A stretch of 64,000 bases of DNA from Pseudomonas sp. LS.1a (GCF_022533585.1 NZ_CP092827.1:4008001-4072000), one strand, 5' to 3'. Positions 53,066 through 62,209 are shown, counted from the first letter of the stretch. The notes: generated by a model from the sequence alone, not told the origin. Made by a program: numbers and translations.

Positions 53066-53091
53066 CCTGTGGGAGCGGGTTTACCCGCGAA
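53066..53091. repeat. REP copy right of the IS110 element
   Basis: One REP unit, followed by a CCGGGGC/GCCCCGG hairpin (53092-53108). With 51690-51727 plus 53026-53036 it would have formed an inverted pair before the insertion. Confidence 0.85.
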
Positions 53092-53116
53092 CCGGGGCAA
53101 CGCCCCGGCCAGGCAC

Positions 53117-54031
53117 TCAAGTGGCCGGCCGAACCGCCCGCCACAATTTCCCCGCAATACCCACCACCGCCAGCACCACCGCACCGGCCACAACCCCGAC
53201 ACCGCCGTTGAGCAGCGCCACGGTCAATGCCCCGCCACGCCCTTCGCTGAACGCCTCGATGGCATGATGCAGCGGCTCGATGCCATGTACCAGAATCCCG
53301 CCACCGACCAGAAACATGGCCGCCGTACCGATCACCGACAGGCTCTTCATCATGTATGGCGCGGTTCGCAGGATGCCGTTACCGACCGCCTGGGCCAGGC
53401 GCGACGCCTTCCGGGTCAGCCACAACCCCAGGTCATCGAGCTTGACGATGCCACCCACCAGCCCGTAAACGCCGATGGTCATGACAATGGCGATCCCGGA
53501 CAGCACGATGATCTGCTGGCTCAACGGTGAGTCAGCGACAATGCCCAAGGTAATGGCGATGATTTCCGCCGACAGGATGAAATCGGTACGCACCGCACCC
53601 TTGATCTTGGTTTTCTCGAATGCCACCAGGTCGACATTGGCATCGGCCACTGCCTCCTTGAGCGCTGCATGTTCGGCGTCATCCTCGGCCTTGCTATGCA
53701 AGAACTTGTGCGCCAGCTTCTCGAAGCCCTCGAAGCACAGGTAGGCACCGCCCAGCATCAACAGCGGCGTCACCGCCCAGGGGATGAACGCACTGATCAG
53801 CAGCGCCGCCGGCACCAGGATGGCCTTGTTCACCATCGAGCCCTTGGCTACCGCCCACACCACCGGGATCTCGCGTTCGGCACGTACCCCGGTGACCTGC
53901 TGGGCGTTTAGCGCCAGGTCATCGCCGAGCACGCCTGCGGTCTTTTTCGCCGCCACCTTGGTCATCACCGAGACGTCATCGAGCACCGTGGCAATGTCGT
54001 CGATCAGTACCAGTAGACTGCTTCCTGCCAT
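53117..54031 (-). CDS. DUF808 family inner-membrane protein (YedI-like)
   Basis: 304 residues from [19 protein letters not shown] at 54031. Family features: that N-terminus, [17 protein letters not shown] and [13 protein letters not shown], then five or six hydrophobic spans. The function is not known. It is convergent toward the IS and divergent from the RutR-like gene. Confidence 0.88.
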   Translation of the reverse strand: MAGSSLLVLIDDIATVLDDVSVMTKVAAKKTAGVLGDDLALNAQQVTGVRAEREIPVVWAVAKGSMVNKAILVPAALLISAFIPWAVTPLLMLGGAYLCFEGFEKLAHKFLHSKAEDDAEHAALKEAVADANVDLVAFEKTKIKGAVRTDFILSAEIIAITLGIVADSPLSQQIIVLSGIAIVMTIGVYGLVGGIVKLDDLGLWLTRKASRLAQAVGNGILRTAPYMMKSLSVIGTAAMFLVGGGILVHGIEPLHHAIEAFSEGRGGALTVALLNGGVGVVAGAVVLAVVGIAGKLWRAVRPAT

Positions 54032-54163
54032 GTTTGCCTGCATCCAGAAGAATAAGTGTCCAGGATTCTAGCCCAAAGCCGCTGCCTTGAGCGCCCGTCA
54101 AGCCCGGTGCTACCATGCCCGATCCCTCTTAGAGGTGGCCAGACACGAGGAAGATCCCTGACC

Positions 54164-54775
54164 ATGAGCACCATTCGCGAGCGCAACAAGGAACTGATCC
54201 TGCGCGCGGCCAGCGAGGAATTCGCCGACAAGGGCTTCGCCGCCACCAAGACCAGCGATATCGCGGCCAAGGCCGGCCTGCCCAAGCCGAACGTGTATTA
54301 CTACTTCAAATCCAAGGACAACCTCTACCGCGAAGTCCTGGAAAGTATCATCGCACCGATCATGCAGGCGTCGACCCCGTTCAATGCCGACGGCGACCCG
54401 AAAGAAGTGCTGAGTGCGTACATTCGCTCGAAGATCCGCATTTCCCGCGACCTGCCGCATGCGTCCAAGGTGTTCGCCAGCGAGATCATGCACGGCGCCC
54501 CGCACCTGTCGCCGAACCAGGTGGCGCAGCTGAACGAGCAGGCGCGGCATAACATCGAGTGCATCCAGCGCTGGATCGACCGCGGGCAGATCGCCCATGT
54601 GGACGCGCATCACCTGATGTTCAGCATCTGGGCAGCGACCCAGACCTATGCCGATTTCGACTGGCAGATTTCCGCGGTGACCGGCAAGGCCAAGCTGGCC
54701 GACAGCGATTATGACGCGGCAGCCGAGACCATCATCCGCATGGTGCTCAAGGGCTGTGAGCCCGAGGTAGCCTGA
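54164..54775 (+). CDS. RutR-like TetR-family transcriptional regulator
   Basis: 203 residues from MSTIRERNKELIL. TetR helix-turn-helix at about 25-50 (TSDIAAKAGLPKPNVYYYF). The C-terminal ligand domain resembles E. coli RutR throughout: YIRSKIRISRDLPHASKVF and HHLMFSIWAATQTYADFD have clear RutR counterparts. RutR binds uracil or thymine and regulates pyrimidine and purine catabolism through TTGAC-N6-GTCAA sites; sites of that form lie before xdhA, pbuG, puuE and a tsx gene here. The ligand of this member is not proven. Confidence 0.85.
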   Translation: MSTIRERNKELILRAASEEFADKGFAATKTSDIAAKAGLPKPNVYYYFKSKDNLYREVLESIIAPIMQASTPFNADGDPKEVLSAYIRSKIRISRDLPHASKVFASEIMHGAPHLSPNQVAQLNEQARHNIECIQRWIDRGQIAHVDAHHLMFSIWAATQTYADFDWQISAVTGKAKLADSDYDAAAETIIRMVLKGCEPEVA

Positions 54776-54787
54776 GCCCCGGCGCTG

Positions 54788-54880
54788 GCTTCTTCGCGGG
54801 TGAACCCGCTCCCACAGGGACACCACGAGCTTCAAGCCTGTGATGATCCTGTGGGAGCGGGTTCACCCGCGAATAGGCCG
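54788..54880. repeat. REP pair after the RutR-like gene
   Basis: Inverted REPs at 54790-54818 and 54847-54880, between convergent genes. Confidence 0.92.
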
Positions 54881-54897
54881 GATCAGGCAATAGAGAC

Positions 54898-55338
54898 TCA
54901 GGCTGCTACACCCGCATCCGCCTTCAACCCCACCTCCTCGATCGCACTGATCGCGCACTGCTCGTCGATATCCGACGTATCGCCGCTGATCCCCACCGCA
55001 CCCAGCACCTTGCCATCCTGATCACGCACCAGCACGCCACCCGGTGCCGGCACCACCGGCCGCTCGCCCAGCCCGTTCAGCGCGGCAAAAAACGCCGGCC
55101 GTTGCTGCGCGTCCAGCGCCAGCAAGCGCGAGCCCTTGCCCAGGGCAATCGCCCCCCAGGCCTTGCCGGTGGCTACCTCCGGCCGGATCAGGCTGGCGCC
55201 ATCCTCGCGTTGCAGCGCCAGCAAGTGGCCACCGGCATCCAGCACCGCCACGGTCAGTGGCGCGGCGTTGATCTTGCGGCCCGCCGCCAGCGCGGCATTC
55301 ACCAGGCTGACCGCGACTTTCAGGTTCAAAGTGTTCAT
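54898..55338 (-). CDS. GlcG/HbpS-like protein
   Basis: 146 residues from MNTLNLKVAVSLVNAALAAG. The GlcG/HbpS fold is recognisable: VAVLDAGGHLLALQREDGA, TGKAWGAIALG, GGVLVRDQDGKVLGAVGISG and the end AISAIEEVGL. Family members include heme-binding proteins and accessory proteins of glycolate or diol metabolism, but the activity is uncertain. It diverges from gcl with two palindrome A sites between, suggesting a role beside glyoxylate metabolism. Confidence 0.85.
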   Translation of the reverse strand: MNTLNLKVAVSLVNAALAAGRKINAAPLTVAVLDAGGHLLALQREDGASLIRPEVATGKAWGAIALGKGSRLLALDAQQRPAFFAALNGLGERPVVPAPGGVLVRDQDGKVLGAVGISGDTSDIDEQCAISAIEEVGLKADAGVAA

Positions 55339-55420
55339 GAAAAGGTCCTCTTCTTGTTGTGAGAAGCCCTGAGGGCAGTTGAAAGCCGATAGAGCAAATA
55401 GAACACAACGAAAGATATTT

Positions 55421-55430
55421 TTGTATACAA
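55421..55430. promoter_or_regulatory. Palindrome A on the glcG-like side
   Basis: TTGTATACAA, a perfect palindrome, 83 bases before the GlcG-like ATG. Confidence 0.65.
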
Positions 55431-55560
55431 TATTTTGAAACGATCGTATGCGATGACGCAAACCTCCTTTTTCATGGGCGCTCGAACGAAAGCGACATCC
55501 GCCGACGAAAACCCGTTGACCTGAGCGGCCAGCCGTGAATACACTCTGGCACAAAGCAAG

Positions 55561-55570
55561 TTGTATACAA
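55561..55570. promoter_or_regulatory. Palindrome A on the gcl side
   Basis: TTGTATACAA again, 25 bases before the gcl ATG, where binding would block transcription. The 257-base divergent interval holds no gene. Confidence 0.65.
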
Positions 55571-55595
55571 TTACAAAATCGATGAGGCACAAACC

Positions 55596-57371
55596 ATGAG
55601 CAAAATGAGAGCAATCGATGCAGCCGTTCTGGTCATGCGCCGTGAAGGTGTAGATACCGCGTTCGGCATCCCGGGGGCTGCCATCAACCCGTTGTACTCG
55701 GCCCTGAAGAAAGTCGGTGGCATCGATCACGTCCTCGCTCGTCACGTCGAAGGCGCCTCGCACATGGCTGAGGGTTACACCCGTGCCAACCCGGGCAACA
55801 TCGGCGTGTGCATCGGCACCTCCGGCCCAGCCGGCACCGACATGGTCACCGGCCTGTACAGTGCCTCCGCCGACTCCATCCCGATTCTCTGCATCACCGG
55901 CCAGGCTCCACGTGCCCGCCTGCACAAGGAAGACTTCCAGGCCGTCGACATCACCAACATCGTCAAGCCGGTCACCAAGTGGGCCACTACCGTTCTGGAG
56001 CCAGGCCAGGTGCCTTACGCCTTCCAGAAGGCCTTCCATGAAATGCGCACCGGCCGCCCAGGCCCGGTACTGATCGACCTGCCGTTCGACGTGCAGATGG
56101 CCGAAATCGAGTTCGACATCGACGCCTACGAACCGCTGCCAGTGCACAAGCCGTCCGCCACCCGCGTACAGGCCGAAAAAGCCCTGACCCTGCTCAATGA
56201 CGCCGAGCGCCCACTGCTGGTTGCAGGTGGCGGCATCATCAACGCCGACGCCAGCGACAAGCTGGTCGAGTTCGCCGAACTGACCGGCGTACCGGTAATC
56301 CCGACCCTGATGGGCTGGGGCACCATCCCGGACGACCACGCACAGATGGTCGGCATGGTCGGCCTGCAGACTTCGCACCGCTACGGCAACGCCACCCTGC
56401 TGAAATCCGACCTGGTGTTCGGTATCGGCAACCGCTGGGCCAACCGCCACACCGGCTCGGTCGACGTCTACACCGAAGGCCGCAAGTTCGTGCACGTGGA
56501 CATCGAACCGACCCAGATCGGCCGTGTGTTCACCCCGGACCTGGGTATCGTTTCCGACGCCGGCAAGGCACTGGACGTGTTCCTCGAAGTGGCCCGCGAG
56601 TGGAAAGCCGCCGGCAAGCTGAAGTGCCGCAAGGCCTGGCTGGAAGACTGCCAGCAGCGCAAGGCCAGCCTGCAGCGCAAGACCCACTTCGACAACGTGC
56701 CGGTCAAGCCGCAGCGCGTGTACGAAGAGATGAACCAGGTATTCGGCAAGGACACCTGCTACGTCAGCACCATCGGCCTGTCGCAGATCGCCGGCGCGCA
56801 GTTCCTGCACGTGTACAAGCCACGCCACTGGATCAACTGCGGCCAAGCCGGCCCGCTGGGCTGGACCATCCCTGCCGCTCTGGGCGTGGTGAAAGCCGAT
56901 CCGAAGCGCAAGGTGGTCGCGCTGTCGGGTGACTACGACTTCCAGTTCATGATCGAGGAGCTGGCGGTGGGTGCGCAGTTCAACCTGCCTTACGTGCACG
57001 TACTGGTGAACAACGCCTACCTGGGCCTGATCCGCCAGGCGCAACGTGGCTTCGACATGGATTACTGTGTACAACTGGCGTTCGAGAACATCAACTCGAC
57101 CGACGCCGCCACCTACGGTGTCGACCACGTTGCCGTGGTCGAAGGCCTGGGCTGCAAGGCCATCCGCGTGTTCGAGCCGGCCGAGATCGCCCCTGCCCTG
57201 CTCAAGGCCCAGAAGATGGCCGAAGAGTTCCGCGTGCCGGTGGTGGTCGAAGTGATTCTCGAACGTGTGACCAACATTTCCATGGGCACCGAGATCAACG
57301 CGGTCAACGAGTTCGAAGACCTGGCCCTGGTCGGCAACGACGCGCCAACCGCCATCTCGCTGCTGGACTGA
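55596..57371 (+). CDS. gcl: Glyoxylate carboligase (tartronate-semialdehyde synthase)
   Basis: 591 residues of the thiamine-diphosphate family with N-terminal PYR domain, central domain and C-terminal PP domain ([28 protein letters not shown]). V51 ([13 protein letters not shown]) stands where nearly all ThDP enzymes have the activating Glu, the hallmark of Gcl. It condenses two glyoxylates to tartronate semialdehyde and CO2. First gene of the set gcl-hyi-glxR-ttuD-pyk; glyoxylate arises from AllA. Confidence 0.97.
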   Translation: MSKMRAIDAAVLVMRREGVDTAFGIPGAAINPLYSALKKVGGIDHVLARHVEGASHMAEGYTRANPGNIGVCIGTSGPAGTDMVTGLYSASADSIPILCITGQAPRARLHKEDFQAVDITNIVKPVTKWATTVLEPGQVPYAFQKAFHEMRTGRPGPVLIDLPFDVQMAEIEFDIDAYEPLPVHKPSATRVQAEKALTLLNDAERPLLVAGGGIINADASDKLVEFAELTGVPVIPTLMGWGTIPDDHAQMVGMVGLQTSHRYGNATLLKSDLVFGIGNRWANRHTGSVDVYTEGRKFVHVDIEPTQIGRVFTPDLGIVSDAGKALDVFLEVAREWKAAGKLKCRKAWLEDCQQRKASLQRKTHFDNVPVKPQRVYEEMNQVFGKDTCYVSTIGLSQIAGAQFLHVYKPRHWINCGQAGPLGWTIPAALGVVKADPKRKVVALSGDYDFQFMIEELAVGAQFNLPYVHVLVNNAYLGLIRQAQRGFDMDYCVQLAFENINSTDAATYGVDHVAVVEGLGCKAIRVFEPAEIAPALLKAQKMAEEFRVPVVVEVILERVTNISMGTEINAVNEFEDLALVGNDAPTAISLLD

Positions 57372-57381
57372 TCGCCTGACG

Positions 57382-57402
57382 CCCCCAGGCATGTCCTGGG
57401 GG
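57382..57402 (+). other. Stem-loop between gcl and hyi
   Basis: CCCCCAGG and CCTGGGGG pair perfectly around a 5-base loop, with no U-run. It is likely an mRNA stabiliser or a partial attenuator inside the operon. Confidence 0.5.
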
Positions 57403-57425
57403 CCTTCATCGCAAGGAGACAACTC

Positions 57426-58208
57426 ATGCCTCGCTTCGCTGCCAACCTGTCCATGCTGTTCACCGAACAGGACTTCCTGGCCCGCTTCAAGGCTGCCGCC
57501 GATGCGGGTTTCAGCGGCGTCGAATACCTCTTCCCGTACGATTTCAGCGCAGCCGAAATCAAGCAGCAGCTGGACGCCAACGGCCTGACCCAAGTGCTGT
57601 TCAACCTGCCGGCGGGCGATTGGTCGAAGGGTGAGCGCGGTATCACCTGCCACCCTGACCGCGTCGAAGAATTCCGCGCCGGGGTCGACAAGGCCATCGA
57701 ATACGCCAAGGTACTGGGCAACACCCAGGTCAACGCCCTGGCCGGCATTCGCCCACAAGGCCCGGACTGCGCCACCGTGCGCAAGACCTTCGTGGAAAAC
57801 CTGCGCTACGCCGCCGACAAGCTCAAAGCCGCCGGGATCCGCCTGGTCATGGAAATGATCAACACCCGCGACATCCCCGGTTTCTACCTGAACACCACCA
57901 AACAGGCCCTGGAAATCCAGGCCGAAGTGGGCAGCGACAACCTGTTCCTGCAGTACGACATCTACCACATGCAGATCATGGAAGGTGACCTGGCTCGCAC
58001 CATGGAAGCCAACCTGAAACTGATCAATCACATCCAGCTGGCCGACAACCCCGGCCGCAACGAGCCAGGCACCGGCGAAATCAACTACCGCTTCCTGTTC
58101 GAGCACCTGGACCGCATCGGCTACCAGGGCTGGGTGGGCGCGGAGTACAAGCCGCTGACCACCACCGAAGCGGGCCTGGGCTGGCTGAAGACGCACAATG
58201 CAATCTGA
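57426..58208 (+). CDS. hyi: Hydroxypyruvate isomerase
   Basis: 260 residues, TIM-barrel AP-endonuclease-2-like fold: FAANLSMLFTEQDFL, GFSGVEYLFPYDF, LVMEMINTRDIPGF, LQYDIYHMQIMEGD and HIQLADNPGRNEPGTGEI. It interconverts hydroxypyruvate and tartronate semialdehyde. AAGGAGAC precedes the ATG. Confidence 0.96.
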   Translation: MPRFAANLSMLFTEQDFLARFKAAADAGFSGVEYLFPYDFSAAEIKQQLDANGLTQVLFNLPAGDWSKGERGITCHPDRVEEFRAGVDKAIEYAKVLGNTQVNALAGIRPQGPDCATVRKTFVENLRYAADKLKAAGIRLVMEMINTRDIPGFYLNTTKQALEIQAEVGSDNLFLQYDIYHMQIMEGDLARTMEANLKLINHIQLADNPGRNEPGTGEINYRFLFEHLDRIGYQGWVGAEYKPLTTTEAGLGWLKTHNAI

Positions 58209-58241
58209 AGGCTAAGCACAGCCCTCTGCGAGACGCAGGAC

Positions 58242-58330
58242 ACTGTGGGAGCGGGTTCACCCGCGAACACCGGCGAAGCCGGTGCCATCCACCGCGGTGC
58301 CTGCTTCGCGGGTGAACCCGCTCCCACAGG
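58242..58330. repeat. REP pair between hyi and glxR
   Basis: Inverted REPs with an inner CACCGGCGAAGCCGGTG hairpin. Confidence 0.92.
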
Positions 58331-58385
58331 GGGCCCGTGCAGCCTGCCCCATTGAGATTCAACAAATACAACGAGGTAATCTCTC

Positions 58386-59279
58386 ATGGCTAAAATCGGT
58401 TTCATCGGCACCGGCATCATGGGCAAGCCCATGGCTCAGAACCTGCAGAAAGCAGGTCACAGCATCTTCGTTTCCACTCACCACGACGCTGCCCCGGCCG
58501 ACCTGATCGCCGCCGGTGCCGTGGCCCTGGCCAACCCGAAAGAAGTTGCCCAGGAAGCCGAGTTCATCATCGTCATGGTCCCCGACACCCCACAGGTCGA
58601 GAGCGTCCTGTTCGGTGACAACGGCGTGGCCGAAGGCGTGGGTCCGAACAAGGTGGTGATCGACATGAGCTCGATCTCCCCTACCGCTACCAAAGCCTTT
58701 GCCGAGAAAATCAAGGCTACCGGCGCTGCCTACCTGGACGCCCCGGTGTCCGGCGGCGAAGTCGGCGCCAAGGCTGCGACCCTGAGCATCATGGTCGGTG
58801 GCTGCCCGAAAGCCTTCGAGCGCACCCTGCCGCTGTTCGAAGCCATGGGCAAGAACATCACCCGCGTCGGTGGCAATGGCGACGGCCAGACCGCCAAGGT
58901 GGCCAACCAGATCATCGTTGCCCTGAACATCCAGGCCGTTGCCGAAGCCCTGCTGTTCGCCGCCAGGAACGGCGCCGACCCGGCCAAGGTACGTGAAGCA
59001 CTGATGGGCGGCTTCGCCTCGTCGAAAATCCTTGAAGTGCACGCCGAGCGCATGATCAAGGGCACCTTCGACCCAGGCTTCCGCATCAACCTGCACCAGA
59101 AGGACCTGAACCTGGCCCTGCAAGGTGCCAAGGAACTGGGCATCAACCTGCCCAACACCTCCAATGCCCAGCAAGTGTTCAACACCTGCCAGGCCCTGGG
59201 TGGCGGCAACTGGGACCACTCGGCGCTGATCAAAGGCCTGGAGCACATGGCCAACTTCTCGATCCGCGACGACAAGTAA
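58386..59279 (+). CDS. glxR: Tartronate semialdehyde reductase
   Basis: 297 residues of the beta-hydroxyacid dehydrogenase family: N-terminal Rossmann motif GFIGTGIMGKPMAQNL, substrate segment DAPVSGGEVGA, and the catalytic Lys in GQTAKVANQII. It reduces tartronate semialdehyde to D-glycerate with NAD(P)H. A REP pair and a terminator follow, so ttuD-pyk may have a separate promoter. Confidence 0.95.
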   Translation: MAKIGFIGTGIMGKPMAQNLQKAGHSIFVSTHHDAAPADLIAAGAVALANPKEVAQEAEFIIVMVPDTPQVESVLFGDNGVAEGVGPNKVVIDMSSISPTATKAFAEKIKATGAAYLDAPVSGGEVGAKAATLSIMVGGCPKAFERTLPLFEAMGKNITRVGGNGDGQTAKVANQIIVALNIQAVAEALLFAARNGADPAKVREALMGGFASSKILEVHAERMIKGTFDPGFRINLHQKDLNLALQGAKELGINLPNTSNAQQVFNTCQALGGGNWDHSALIKGLEHMANFSIRDDK

Positions 59280-59296
59280 GTAATTTTTAGCCTTCA

Positions 59297-59391
59297 CCGG
59301 CCTCTTCGCGGGTGAACCCGCTCCCACAGGTTTTACGCCGTCTTCAGCCTCTGTGAGGCCCCTGTGGGAGCGGGTTTACCCGCGAAGAAGC
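59297..59391. repeat. REP pair after glxR
   Basis: Inverted REPs at 59297-59330 and 59360-59391. Confidence 0.92.
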
Positions 59392-59394
59392 CAA

Positions 59395-59428
59395 CACCTT
59401 TGAACCTGCGACCACAGGTTCAAAGGTG
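59395..59428 (+). other. Perfect 14-bp hairpin in the glxR-ttuD interval
   Basis: CACCTTTGAACCTG pairs with CAGGTTCAAAGGTG around the 6-base loop CGACCA. It is not a REP and has no U-run. It may be part of a leader or small RNA ending at the terminator that follows. Confidence 0.55.
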
Positions 59429-59443
59429 GTACCGAGCAACACC

Positions 59444-59488
59444 CGCCCCTGGTTCGGCCTGCACGGAGGCAGTTCCAGGGGCGTTTTT
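59444..59488 (+). terminator. Intrinsic terminator upstream of ttuD
   Basis: CGCCCCTGG and CCAGGGGCG pair over 9 bases, followed by TTTTT. It lies after glxR and 34 bases before the ttuD ATG, so it ends the gcl operon or controls entry into ttuD. Confidence 0.8.
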
Positions 59489-59498
59489 GATTCTGCAG

Positions 59499-59506
59499 AA
59501 CAACAA
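59499..59506 (+). promoter_or_regulatory. Crc/Hfq catabolite-activity motif before ttuD
   Basis: AACAACAA fits AAnAAnAA, immediately upstream of the GGGAG ribosome site and 16 bases before the ATG. Confidence 0.6.
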
Positions 59507-59522
59507 TAATTGGGAGCCTGCC

Positions 59523-60797
59523 ATGTCGGTCGATCCGCAAAAAATTCTCCGCGAGCTGTTCGACACAGCCATCGCCGCCGCCCACCCCCGTCAAGTCCTC
59601 GAACCCTACCTGCCCGCCGACCGCAGCGGCCGGGTCATCGTCATCGGCGCCGGCAAGGCCGCAGCCGCCATGGCCGAAGTGGTCGAGAAAAACTGGCAGG
59701 GCGAAGTCTCTGGCCTGGTCGTAACCCGTTACGGCCATGGCGCCAACTGCCAGAAGATCGAGGTGGTCGAAGCCGCCCACCCGGTCCCCGACGCCGCCGG
59801 CCTGGCCGTGGCCAAGCGCGTGCTGGAACTGGTCAGCAACCTCAGTGAAGACGACCGCGTCATCTTCCTGCTGTCCGGCGGTGGCTCGGCGCTGCTGGCC
59901 CTGCCCGCCGAAGGCCTGACCCTGGCCGACAAGCAGCAGATCAACAAGGCGCTGCTGAAATCCGGCGCCACCATCGGCGAGATGAATTGCGTGCGCAAGC
60001 ACCTCTCGGCGATCAAGGGCGGCCGCCTGGCCAAGGCCTGCTGGCCGGCCACGGTGTACACCTATGCCATTTCCGATGTGCCGGGCGACCTCGCCACGGT
60101 GATCGCCTCCGGCCCTACCGTGGCCGACCCGAGCACCTCGGCCGATGCCCTGGCCATCCTCAAGCGCTACAACATCGAAGCGCCCAAGGCCGTTATCGAC
60201 TGGCTCAACAACCCAGCCTCGGAAACCGTCAAGGCCGACGACCCGGCACTGGCCCGCAGCCACTTCCAGCTGATCGCCAAACCTCAGCAATCGCTTGAAG
60301 CCGCCGCAGTCAAAGCCCGCCAGGCCGGGTTCAGCCCACTGATCCTCGGCGACCTGGAAGGCGAATCGCGCGAAGTGGCCAAAGTGCACGCCGGTATCGC
60401 CCGGCAGATCGTCCAGCACGGCCAGCCGCTGAAAGCGCCCTGCGTGATCCTGTCTGGCGGCGAAACCACCGTGACCGTGCGCGGCAACGGCCGTGGCGGG
60501 CGCAACGCCGAGTTCCTGCTCAGCCTCACCGAAAGCCTCAAGGGCCTGCCGGGCGTGTACGCCCTGGCCGGTGACACCGACGGCATCGATGGCTCGGAAG
60601 AAAACGCCGGCGCCTTCATGACCCCGGCCAGCTACGCCCGCGCCGAAGCCCTGGGCCTGTCGGCCAGCGACGAGCTGGACAACAACAACGGCTACGGCTA
60701 CTTCGCCGCGCTGGATGCGCTGATCGTCACCGAGCCGACCCGCACCAACGTCAACGACTTCCGCGCCATCCTGATCCTCGAGACTGCCCAATCATGA
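59523..60797 (+). CDS. ttuD: Glycerate 2-kinase TtuD (MOFRL family)
   Basis: 424 residues from MSVDPQKILREL. N-terminal GCKA domain (VIVIGAGKAAAAMAEVVE, FLLSGGGSALLALPAEG, NCVRKHLSAIKGGRLA) and C-terminal MOFRL domain (VILSGGETTVTVRGNGRGGR, ALAGDTDGIDG). It phosphorylates glycerate to 2-phosphoglycerate; older annotations call it hydroxypyruvate reductase. The stop overlaps the pyk start (ATGA). Confidence 0.94.
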   Translation: MSVDPQKILRELFDTAIAAAHPRQVLEPYLPADRSGRVIVIGAGKAAAAMAEVVEKNWQGEVSGLVVTRYGHGANCQKIEVVEAAHPVPDAAGLAVAKRVLELVSNLSEDDRVIFLLSGGGSALLALPAEGLTLADKQQINKALLKSGATIGEMNCVRKHLSAIKGGRLAKACWPATVYTYAISDVPGDLATVIASGPTVADPSTSADALAILKRYNIEAPKAVIDWLNNPASETVKADDPALARSHFQLIAKPQQSLEAAAVKARQAGFSPLILGDLEGESREVAKVHAGIARQIVQHGQPLKAPCVILSGGETTVTVRGNGRGGRNAEFLLSLTESLKGLPGVYALAGDTDGIDGSEENAGAFMTPASYARAEALGLSASDELDNNNGYGYFAALDALIVTEPTRTNVNDFRAILILETAQS

Positions 60798-62209
60798 CGC
60801 CTGATAAAAAAGTCAAAATCCTCGCCACCCTTGGCCCTGCGATCAAAGGCATCGACGATATCCGCCAACTGGTCGAAGCCGGGGTGAACATCTTCCGCCT
60901 CAACTTCAGCCACGGCGAGCACGCCGACCATGCCCTGCGCTACCAGTGGATCCGCGAAGTCGAGCAGCAGCTGAACTACCCGCTGGGCATCCTCATGGAC
61001 CTGCAGGGGCCGAAGCTGCGCGTTGGCCGCTTTGCCGACGGCAAAGTGCAGTTGCAACGCGGCCAGGCCCTGCGCCTGGACCTGGACAACACCCCGGGCG
61101 ACAGCCGCCGGGTCAACCTGCCGCACCCCGAGATCATCGCCGCCCTCGAGCCGGGCATGGACCTGCTGCTGGACGACGGCAAGCTGCGCCTGCGCGTCAC
61201 CGCCAAGCACAGCGACGCGATCGACACCGAAGTACTCAACGGTGGCGAGCTGTCCGACCGCAAGGGCGTCAACGTACCGCAAGCGGTGCTCGACCTCTCC
61301 CCGCTCACCGAAAAGGACCGCCGCGACCTGGCCTTCGGCCTGGAGCTGGGCGTGGACTGGGTGGCCCTGTCGTTCGTGCAGCGCCCTGAAGACATTGTTG
61401 AAGCACGCCAGCTGATCGGTGACCGTGCCTACCTGATGGCCAAGATCGAGAAGCCATCGGCGGTGGAGCAACTGCAAGCCATCGCGGAACTTGCGGATGC
61501 GATCATGGTGGCCCGTGGCGACCTGGGCGTGGAAGTGCCGGCTGAAAGCGTGCCGCAGATCCAGAAACGCATCATCGGCACTTGCCGCCAGCTGGGCAAA
61601 CCGGTGGTGGTGGCCACGCAGATGCTCGAATCCATGCGCTTCTCGCCGGCGCCGACCCGCGCCGAAGTCACCGACGTGGCCAACGCCGTGGCCGAAGGTG
61701 CCGATGCGGTGATGCTGTCGGCCGAGACCGCCTCGGGTGACTACCCGCTGGAAGCCGTGCAGATGATGAGCAAGATCATCCGCCAGGTGGAGAACGGCCC
61801 GGACTACCAGGCCCAGCTCGATGTTGGCCGGCCAAAGGCCGAGGCCACCGTGTCGGACGCCATCAGCTGCGCCATCCGCCGTATCAGCGGAATCCTGCCG
61901 GTGGCGGTGCTGGTCAACTACAGCGAGTCGGGCGCCTCGACCCTGCGCGCGGCACGCGAGCGGCCACGGGCACCGATCCTCAACCTGACGCCGAACCTGG
62001 CCACCGCGCGCCGCCTGAGCGTGGCGTGGGGCGTGCACTCGGTGGTCAACGACCGCCTGCGCCAGGTGGACGAGGTGGTTTCCACCGCGCTGGAGATTGC
62101 CCAGGCACAAGGTATGGCCAGCCGCGGCGACACCCTGCTGATCACCGCCGGTGTGCCTTTCGGCAAGCCAGGTTCGACTAACACGCTGCGGATCGAGACC
62201 TTGATCTAA
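60794..62209 (+). CDS. pykF: Pyruvate kinase
   Basis: 471 residues. KVKILATLGPAIKG at the N-terminus, NFSHGEHADHA, LMDLQGPKLRVG, and the signature IMVARGDLGVEVPAE with the metal-binding Glu in AKIEKPSAV. It converts PEP to pyruvate, the last step of glyoxylate use through this cluster (2-phosphoglycerate to PEP by enolase encoded elsewhere). Co-translated with ttuD. The symbol pykF follows common P. putida usage for this locus and is less sure than the function. Confidence 0.93.
   Translation: MTPDKKVKILATLGPAIKGIDDIRQLVEAGVNIFRLNFSHGEHADHALRYQWIREVEQQLNYPLGILMDLQGPKLRVGRFADGKVQLQRGQALRLDLDNTPGDSRRVNLPHPEIIAALEPGMDLLLDDGKLRLRVTAKHSDAIDTEVLNGGELSDRKGVNVPQAVLDLSPLTEKDRRDLAFGLELGVDWVALSFVQRPEDIVEARQLIGDRAYLMAKIEKPSAVEQLQAIAELADAIMVARGDLGVEVPAESVPQIQKRIIGTCRQLGKPVVVATQMLESMRFSPAPTRAEVTDVANAVAEGADAVMLSAETASGDYPLEAVQMMSKIIRQVENGPDYQAQLDVGRPKAEATVSDAISCAIRRISGILPVAVLVNYSESGASTLRAARERPRAPILNLTPNLATARRLSVAWGVHSVVNDRLRQVDEVVSTALEIAQAQGMASRGDTLLITAGVPFGKPGSTNTLRIETLI

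Noticed and set aside
52902..53091. A CRISPR-like array from the repeated palindromes
   Set aside because: These are REP units in alternating orientation with no equal-length spacers and no cas genes.
55335..58196. A 950-codon minus-strand frame opposite gcl and hyi
   Set aside because: Antisense to two well-supported enzymes, Val/His/Gln-rich, and crosses the gcl promoter region with its operators.
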